A stretch of 64,000 nt of DNA from Gambelia wislizenii (Eukaryota > Chordata > Lepidosauria > Squamata > Crotaphytidae), in contig JAUMIR010000003.1 in assembly GCA_030847615.1 (NCBI GenBank), positions 341,696,256 through 341,760,255 of the forward strand. Reading direction: 5' to 3'. The notes beneath the pieces are model-generated. The model was not told the DNA's origin and did no database searches. It worked only from the letters and a program-made list of their open reading frames with translations. Shown piece by piece: positions 56,941-64,000 of this stretch. Each line of letters opens with the position of its first letter. Position 1 is the first letter of the stretch. The position numbers were made by a program, and so were the translations under genes.

Positions 56941-57080
56941 TGTTGTTGTTGTGTGCCTTCAAGTCAGCTTTCTGAGACTTGGTGTGTGTGGTTTGCCCAG
57001 TGGGTTTTTATGGCAGAGCAGGGATTCGAACTCTAGTCTCCAGAGTCATACTTGAGCACTCAGACACTCTTCCAATATTT
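56941..57080 (-). mobile_element. tRNA-headed SINE with deleted core
   Basis: (TTG)n tail, GTGTGCCTTCAAGTCAGC, then directly TTGCCCAGTGGGTTTTTATG and the head GGGATTCGAACTC. The middle part is deleted. Confidence 0.8.
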
Positions 57081-57366
57081 CACAGATGAAAACGGGGATG
57101 TGTGTGGCCAAACAATATCAGAGTGTGGTCAAGACAGCAAAATTATAATTGAGGAAAAACACATAAGCTAGGTGAGGCTGCAGTAGTTTGCTTTTGCCTG
57201 AGCCTACTGAGAAGGACCAGAATCTTGCTTCTCTCTCCTTCCCCTGCTGAGTTTATTGAGTACAGACTACTTTTGCATTCTGAAATCAGTTTGCACCAAC
57301 TGAAGTAAGCCAAGGATGAAAGGAAAAAGTGGCAGGAAGAGAAACATTTTAAAAGCAGCTGAAATA

Positions 57367-57906
57367 GGACTTTATCAGATGCGGCAAATATGGTGTCATA
57401 ACAACACCTAATGCTCACGCAAGGGTGTGCATACCAGATGATGATCATGTAAAGTCTAAAACCCATTCCTTTTTATTGATGGGCCAAGCTGTCAATAGAT
57501 GAGCTGTGGTGCTTTCTTCCCGGTATTGCGGGAGTTTGAATCCTTACGTCATTGTGCTCACAGGAATGCTGCGTCAATGACAGAACACGGCAAGGTTATG
57601 ACAGCCAGGTAAGGGACGCTCTTTTTATGACCCCCCCCATGTACTTGGACTTTTAAAGTGTATTTATGTGTTTGTGTTTATGTTTTATGTCTGGGTTTTG
57701 CTTTTAGTTTTGAATTTGTCGTGCTAGTGTCTTCCCGTGAGAATTGGCGAGATCTCAACCCTGGAAGTAAACAGAGTTCCTTTTTGTGCTCTGTTTATGC
57801 CAGGGATGCCTTTCTGGTGCTGATTAAGGTAGGTCTGATAGGGGCATAAAACATTTTAAAATATGCTGGCAAAAACTTTTCTGGGGGGTGGGGTCTGATA
57901 AAGTCC
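57367..57906 (+). mobile_element. Harbinger-like three-hairpin MITE, copy E
   Basis: Ends GGACTTTATCAGATGCGG and GGGTCTGATAAAGTCC. Central hairpin ATTGATGGGCCAAGCTGTCA at about 57476. CCAGGTAAGG near 57607. The third hairpin is largely lost. Confidence 0.8.
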
Positions 57907-58224
57907 AAAGTGGGACCACAGAGGATTAATTGGGACTGTCTCTCCCAAATCAGGACAGTTGTAGGGTATGTAGGTGGCTGCCCTTAATGTGGCATCTCAG
58001 GTTTCAGTTTTGTGCCCCTGAGATCCTTTTGGGGGCTACATGGATTACCAAAATAAACAAACTAACAAACAAAAAACTAAATCCAGAAAACACAACAAAA
58101 TCTGGGAGTGGCCAAAAGTCCACATTTGTGGTTTTTTTTTTAAGCAGGTATTTTGGATATTACTGTAGTAGCCCCTGCAGCCAATTCCTAGAGCCTTTCA
58201 GGAGAGGCTCTTGGGGGAGTTAGA
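57907..58224. other. No recognisable gene or repeat
   Basis: Nothing supported. Confidence 0.45.
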
Positions 58225-58325
58225 AAAATGGTGATCTGGGAAGTCTGAAGGGTTCAAGGGTTGCCAAAACAGTCATGGGGGGCTGTATGCGACCCCAGGA
58301 ACACATTTTGCTCAGCCCTGCTGTA
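58225..58325 (-). mobile_element. hAT MITE end
   Basis: On the minus strand CAGGGCTGAGCAAAATGTG and CCTGGGGTCGCATACAGCC form a familiar hAT-type end. The other end is not found. Confidence 0.4.
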
Positions 58326-60442
58326 GAAGATTGAGCTCTTTCTGCCTTCTCACCTTACGAAGTAGATGTATTCCTGGGCTTTATTTCTTTAACAAAAATG
58401 TTGGTACCAGAGGCAGAAATAACTTTAAATGAATAGGGATAGGTTCCTACATCACAAAAAGAAGAGCAGTTCAACATGTTTCACCAAACTTTTAATTCGA
58501 AACCAATCATATACACATGTGAAGTGAAACAACCAAGTCAGGTTACGCCTTATAAAAGTAATCAAAAACATTGGAACCTTCTAGAAACCACTGGAAAGCT
58601 TCTTCTAAAATGCATCTGGTGATAATTTCTTTCTTTCTCTGGCCTCCACTTTTCTTATGACTTTCATTTTGGTGGGCAGACGTATGGGTCTATGCTTCTT
58701 TAAAATGTTGGGGAGTGGGGGAGAAGCTGATGGATCAGGCTTATCTGCTCTCCCCTTTCCTCTTTGTTTTGCTCTTCATTCATGTTCTATAAGAGATTCT
58801 GGAGGCAGCTGCTGTTTACCTTGCCTGTTTTAGGCAGGCACACATGGCTACAGTAGAATTGGTTAGAGTAGAATCCTGCTCTTTCCCAGATTAAACTTTG
58901 TTTATTGTATTCTTTACTGCACAAATGTTGCTGTGACCCAACACCACAAGTCTGTGTTTCTTCAGCCCTCTCTCCGCATCCTCCCAATGCCAATTCTGCT
59001 AAAAAAAAAACCTTTCAGGTAGACAGAGGACAAGGAGGAAGTGGAGCTGGGTGGGTGTAAAAAGACTTCGTAAAAAAGAATTCCTTTGTCAGAGGATTTA
59101 TTAACAGGTAGAAAACCCACTGGTTGACCACGAGCAAGTCACAGGCTCATATAAACAGTAAAAATACACCTCACAGAATGCTAGGGGAATATGATCTATC
59201 TAAATGGCATCCCAGATAATTTGATGTATTGGGAAGGAGAGGGGCCAAATCCACCATATACTGTGCAAGGAAAGCCTTCGCGGCACACAACAAGCATGTC
59301 TTTACTGCTTTCCTAGATGATGACTAATTTTCTGGTAACTTTTAAATGATGGAAATATCTTCTCTGCTGATCATGTTTGAAATACAAGATTGCATTGACC
59401 TGTGAGTTGCTATCTATTTGCTCTTTTTTATGTTGGTGTGTATATTTGTTTACCTATCTCTTTTTAAGCATCAGTCCAAATGTTGCCTGCAGAGCACCCT
59501 GGCTCAAAGGCAACTGGAGACAAGCCAAAATGCCATCATGGATATGGCTTAATTTTTACATACTGGCACAAAAATGAAGATGCATTGCATGTCATTTTAC
59601 CTGCAGTGACTCTGACGCAGTTTCTACAGACATTCTTTTGTGAAGACTTATGGTTTCCTTCCCTTATAAAAATTACTGCAATTGTATATGGATAAAGATT
59701 AATTATCAAAATTGTGTAAGAATACTTATCATAGTACAATATCTGCATGGTGAAAAGGCTGCTTATCCTGTTTATCAGTTTTAGGCGAATAATCTTTGGA
59801 TTACATCCAAATGTTAGTCTCACTTAGAGTAGACCCACTGAATCAATGGGAATGACATACATATGGACTAACCAGAGTTCCCATTGATTCAGTGGGTTTG
59901 CTTTAGTTGGGATTAAAAATTGGATTTAGCCCTTTTATGTTTGTTCACAGATTAATTTTTCATAGTCCTACAAGGGCCTCTTGTGGACAAAATCCAAACA
60001 GCAGTGTTTAGCTGTGTTCTGACATTAGCTGTATAAGGTTAGTACTGCAAGGACACTAAAACATACAAGAGAAAAAGAATGCTCCTCTTTTTCATTATGT
60101 TGCAGATACTGGAGTAGAAAGGGATAAATTTTATTTGTTAAGGTTTGTCCCTTCTCTAAAAACTGCAGAGCATGTGCCTTTTCTACAGTGGAACTGCGTA
60201 CCCTCCAACATTTCACAGATGAAAAGCGGAACACTCTGTGTGGCTAAGAGAGGCTGAAGCCATTCGTCCCTTTTAAATATGAACTGACAGTTGTGTTTGA
60301 CTACTGTCTTGTAATGAACTGTTCGTACACAATGAATTTATAGGTGTTGCATTTGTTTTAAAATAAAAAAATAAAATATGTAAATGAACAAGAATTTAGC
60401 TGTCATTTTGATTTTAGAAGAGAGAGATAAACTTCTATTATA
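58326..60442. other. No gene; one inverted repeat
   Basis: Mostly unassigned. A perfect 19-bp inverted repeat ACCCACTGAATCAATGGGA lies at 59833-59851 and 59879-59897. No gene on either strand. Confidence 0.45.
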
Positions 60443-60967
60443 AAGAGACATAACATTGTCCTTTCATGATAATATCTTGTCCAAAAGGCGTTCTATTTTA
60501 TTGATGGGCCAAGCTGTCAATAGATCTCCCCTGGCGCTTTTGTGCCAGCATTGCTGGCATTTGAAACTTTGCGCCATTGTCCTCCCATGAATACAGTGTC
60601 AATGGGCGGTCCTGCCAGAACACTTCCAGATGAAAATGTGAAAACCAGGTAGGGATGCTCTTTTATGAACCTCCCCGGTTTACCTGTACTGTAATTTTAA
60701 AAGTGTGCTTCTGTGCTTGTGCATACTTTTTTGAGTGTTTCCTTTGGTTTATTTTTAAATTTTACCATGCTTGCATCTTCTTGCAAGAATCGTCGAGATC
60801 TTGACCGCGGACGTGAATGGAGCTCCGTTCACTGTCCATCAATGCTGGGGCTGCCTTTTGACGTGACTAGAGGTAGGTCTGATAGGAAGGGTTATTGTGC
60901 TGGGACAGGAACAATTTTGGCTTTTGGTGGGGCAGAAATGGAATTGGATATGTATCTGGTAAAGTCC
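60443..60967 (+). mobile_element. Harbinger-like MITE, copy F, 5' end lost
   Basis: Central hairpin ATTGATGGGCCAAGCTGTCA near 60500, middle hairpin GTGAATGGAGCTCCGTTCAC, CCAGGTAGGG and GAGGTAGGTCT, right end TCTGGTAAAGTCC. Confidence 0.75.
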
Positions 60968-61014
60968 TCTGTTTATTAACTTTTCTACCCTTCCATTGGC
61001 ACTGGGAAAAGTAT

Positions 61015-61078
61015 CTGTTTGGATTACAATGCCCAGAATCCTCCTTGGAATGATCCATGGGAGGATTCTGGGTTGTAG
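61015..61078. repeat. Short foldback repeat
   Basis: ACAATGCCCAGAATCCTCC and GGAGGATTCTGGGTTGT are inverted around 14 nt. Probably a MITE core. Confidence 0.6.
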
Positions 61079-61231
61079 TACAAACAAAATAAAATTTCTA
61101 AGCTCTGCATTTAGAATGTCCAAACTAGAGCTCTCTTCAGTACTACAGCTCACCATGATAGTCCACATGGCCTTGCCAGCAAGAAGGGTTCAAAACCTAT
61201 TCTTTCGCCTTCACATAGACAGACAGACTAA

Positions 61232-61455
61232 GGAGATTTTCAGACAACACTGTTATAGTGTTACTATTCCACTTTATTTGCTATGGCTGCCTCCCCTTGA
61301 ATTCTGGGATTTTCAGTTTAGGGAGGGGCATTTACAACTCTGAGCCAGAGAGATCTTAGGCCTCACTAAATTACAAACCCCAGAATTCCACAGCAGGAAG
61401 CCAGATCAGTTAAAGTGGAATAGTAACACTATAACAGTGTAGTCTGAAAATCTCC
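61232..61455. mobile_element. Full-length foldback MITE, TAA duplication
   Basis: Ends GGAGATTTTCAGACAACAC and GTCTGAAAATCTCC, flanked by TAA (61229-61231 and 61456-61458). 224 bp; the arms include TTATAGTGTTACTATTCC and its complement. Confidence 0.85.
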
Positions 61456-61458
61456 TAA

Positions 61459-61789
61459 AACGCAGCAACATAATGTTCCACTTATTAGGCTCAGTTGACC
61501 ATCATAGAATAGTGAGCTGGCATCATTCTATGATTTCTGTGCTTGTATTTTTCTTTTGTTGCTTGTTTGTTTTGAATTATGTAATTATTTTTAAAGTGTT
61601 TTATACTTTTAAAAACCCATATTACAGATACATTTCTAATATGATCTACTTGGAGATTTATTACAAAAAAATAAGTAAGGTCAGTAAAACTTTAAAACTT
61701 GTCATCATCTCATTCACTAGCCAAAACAACAAAAGTCTACCTGTTATCCTAGCAGTCTGTCTGTCATGTAACCACATCTTCAGAGTCAA
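61459..61789. other. No recognisable gene or repeat
   Basis: Nothing supported. Confidence 0.5.
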
Positions 61790-62203
61790 TGGACAGTAGC
61801 TTCAGGGTTAAACAGTCAGCTTTATTGTCACAGAAGAAACTAAAGAGCTATAGTATATAACACTGTTGCCCTGAATGAAGCTCAAAGGAAAACAGTATAA
61901 TAAAAAGTATTTACAATCAGCTAAATCTGGTGGGCAACTCATTCATTGGTAACCCAAATATCCATACTCCCCCTTCCGCTGCAGTATCCTCCCAACCATT
62001 TGTTCCAACAGAATCTGTCCTCTCTCGGCTATTCATAGAATCATAGAATCATAGAATTGCAGAGTTGGAAGAGACCACGAGGGCCATCCAGTCCAACCCC
62101 TTGCCACGCAAGATTCTCAGCACATCAATTTGTTACCATTTCAAAGGAATGGAAAACATCAAACAGTGGCAGGAAAAGGTCACTTTATGACCAGATCCTG
62201 ACA
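61790..62203 (-). mobile_element. Probable solo LTR with CR1 insert
   Basis: On the minus strand it begins TGTCAGGATCTGG and, after 300 bases, has GACAATAAAGCTGACTG, a polyadenylation-type site. It ends near CTACTGTCCA. The start resembles the LTR at 31863. No convincing target duplication. A CR1 tail sits at 62035-62113. Confidence 0.4.
62035..62113 (-). mobile_element. About 80-bp CR1 tail insert
   Basis: Three octamer-type units and AGAGTTGGAAGAGACCACG to ACCCCTTGCCACGC, then unrelated sequence. Confidence 0.85.
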
Positions 62204-62529
62204 CTGTCATTGCTCTATCTCTGAAAAAAGTTCTGCAGTTGTGTTCCTCAACATTCCTCCTCTATTATACTTTTAGCCCTTTCCTTTTGTTTGGATCCAG
62301 CATCTGGTATACAGAAGAATCTGAAAATGGAAATTCCTTTTGATAATAATGGAATTATAAACACCGAAGAATGACAGATCCCAGGAGGAGATGCGGATTA
62401 TGCCATCTCCATGGTCATTGTATGATAGCAAATGGTGTGAAAAACCCTGGTCTGGATGGCCAAATGTCCTATATTCATGGCATAAATTCAGTTGCTAGTA
62501 CTAACTACAGTAAACATTGGGACTCAATT
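62204..62529. other. No recognisable gene or repeat
   Basis: Nothing supported. Confidence 0.5.
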
Positions 62530-62642
62530 TGTTGTTCTGTAACTTCAAGTCATTTCCAACTTATGGTGACTCTACCACAGGGTTTTCTTGGCAAGATTTG
62601 TTCAAAGGGGGTTTGGCATTGCCCTCCTCTGAGGTTGACAAT
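62530..62642 (-). mobile_element. tRNA-headed SINE, cut by a MITE
   Basis: Tail and body (TGGTGACTCTACCACAGGG, TTTGGCATTGCCCTCCTCTG) stop at the MITE starting 62643. Confidence 0.8.
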
Positions 62643-63135
62643 GGAGATTATCAGACGGGTACAAAAAAATTCCCCATCTCACTATGTTCTCTCCCGCCCC
62701 GACTCCGTTCCTGCAACGCTAGAAAAAGAAAAATGTTCAGACTTATCTTTAGTGTGACTGTTCCTTCCCCCAACAGCCCAACCCCAACAGAGCTCCATTC
62801 ACTTCCTGGAATGGAAATCCCGGCCATTCTCGCGAGAGGATGATTGTGCTGGAAATTCAAAAAGAAAAAGAAAAAGAAAGGTTAAAAAATGATAGCAAGC
62901 ACAAAAACATACTTTAAAAAACCTCAATGTCCTGACTGCACCTGGAAGTGTTTGGCACAGACCTCCTACTGACACTGGCATTGCGCCAGCATAATGTGGC
63001 ACCTTTTAACTCGCCCGTCATTCCGTCATAGAAATGGAATGGGCGATCTATTCATGGCTTAGCCCATGAATTAAAAGGAGCGGTGGCAGAACAGGAGCAG
63101 CACGGGAGCATAACGACTGCAGAATGACATTGTTT
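62643..63135 (-). mobile_element. Harbinger-like MITE, copy G, right end degraded
   Basis: Left end GGAGATTATCAGACGGG, middle GAGCTCCATTCACTTCCTGG, then ATTCATGGCTTAGCCCATGAA near 63050 as the shared hairpin. Confidence 0.7.
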
Positions 63136-63264
63136 TATTTTAGCATGATCTTTAAGACAATAAAATCTTTAATATCAATTGTGATAGTTTTATGCCAGAT
63201 TAAACTGTACATAGTCATATTTTACATTCCTAAAGTAACAGAGTAACTTTCAATCTGTAAAAAG

Positions 63265-64000
63265 TGATAATGTTGCCAAGTTTTACATCTCAAAGAATGG
63301 GCACAGCTGCACACTAGCTTTAACTGTTCAAGTGCATTCCTGGCCACTGCAGAAACCTAAGCATCCAGGTTCAGGGCTGATTCCAGGAGTACACCCAAAC
63401 TATGAACCTATGCCTTCAGGGAGAGTGAAACCCCATTAAGAACAGTTGAACCCCTATCCCCTGATCTGCCTTACTGTCCTGATCAGGAGCACCACTGTCT
63501 TGTCTGGATGGAGTTTGTGCACCCTCATCTAGTCCATCACTGCTGACAGGCACTGGTTTAGAACAGCGAGAGTTTCCTTGGATTGAGGTGGGAAGGAGAG
63601 ATAGTGCTGAGTATCATCAGCATACTGGTGACACCAGACCCCAAAACTTTGGACAATTTCTTCCTGTGGCTTCACGTATATGTTAAATAGCATGGGGACA
63701 AAACAGAGCCCTATGGGACTCCACAGGTCAGCTACCAAGAAGTTGAAAAGGAGTCCTTCAGCATCACCTTCTAGATTTGCCCCTCTAGGACAGAATGGAG
63801 CCACTGAAGAACAGTGCCTCCAAATCCCATCCTAGAGAGACAGGCCATAAGGATAATGTGGTTGATGTTACTGAATGCTATTGAAAGGTTCAGCAAAACC
63901 AAAGCACACACCCAGTCCAGTTTCTGGCAAAAATCATCCACCAAGGTGCCCAAAACTGCTTGTGTGTCACAACGAGACCTGAAGCCAGATTGAAATAGAT
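63265..64000 (-). mobile_element. L2 LINE, runs off the window
   Basis: Minus frames read LNLSIAFSNINHIILMACL (63953-63771), then MLFNIYVKPQEEIVQSFGV and YADDTQHYLSFP (63804-63529). These are the L2 RT core with YADD intact. A frameshift separates them. Downstream (leftwards) lies the 3' part. The element continues beyond 64000. Confidence 0.85.

Noticed and set aside
1..64000. CRISPR array or prokaryotic operon
   Set aside because: No regularly spaced repeats with unique spacers and no dense collinear genes; the sequence is vertebrate repeat-rich DNA.

Overview
This window looks like a gene desert from a squamate reptile (lizard-type) nuclear genome. No host protein-coding gene, functional tRNA or rRNA gene, CRISPR array or bacterial-style operon is visible. 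The squamate assignment is an inference from the repeat mix: CR1 LINEs ending in the ATTCTATG octamer, L2, Penelope-like and L1-like retroelements, a tRNA-headed SINE and a 5S rRNA-headed SINE, mariner, Tigger/pogo-like, hAT and many Harbinger-like miniature DNA transposons (MITEs), and a copia gag relic. I cannot name the species.

Layout. 1-9 kb: a short hAT derivative, a foldback MITE, a Tigger-like MITE, several SINEs, and a repeat-poor interval at 7.3-8.6 kb. 9-15 kb: a CR1 split by a Harbinger-like MITE, a mariner split by an L1 3' end, L2 relics, and a 1.6-kb Penelope-like element with target duplication, RT and GIY-YIG remains and a hammerhead-like tail. 16.4-18.8 kb: a 2.4-kb hAT-bounded block with a perfect 8-bp target duplication, carrying a Tigger-like MITE, a CR1, a second hAT MITE and a SINE. 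19-24 kb: L2 and CR1 relics and two larger MITEs. 24-29 kb: sparse repeats and another Harbinger-like MITE. 29-38 kb: a TA-flanked MITE enclosing a copia gag relic, LINE 3' ends, a solo LTR inside a SINE, and a three-level nest at 34.2-35.4 kb. 38-48 kb: MITEs, hAT and SINE copies and a second Penelope tail. 48.8-51.8 kb: a second mariner and an unrecognised broken coding relic. 52-64 kb: MITEs, SINEs, LINE tails, a second LTR candidate and an L2 that runs off the window.

No genes here act together. The coherent story is one of elements inserting into elements, whose target duplications give relative ages. The best leads are: (a) a Harbinger-like MITE group built from three conserved hairpins, with splice-donor-like motifs; (b) a hAT family whose two copies share the same internal Tigger-like insertion, so the composite itself moved; (c) hammerhead-like ribozyme relics in two Penelope tails; (d) a tRNA SINE and a 5S SINE sharing one 3' tail; (e) a roughly 250-codon unrecognised coding relic near 51 kb.
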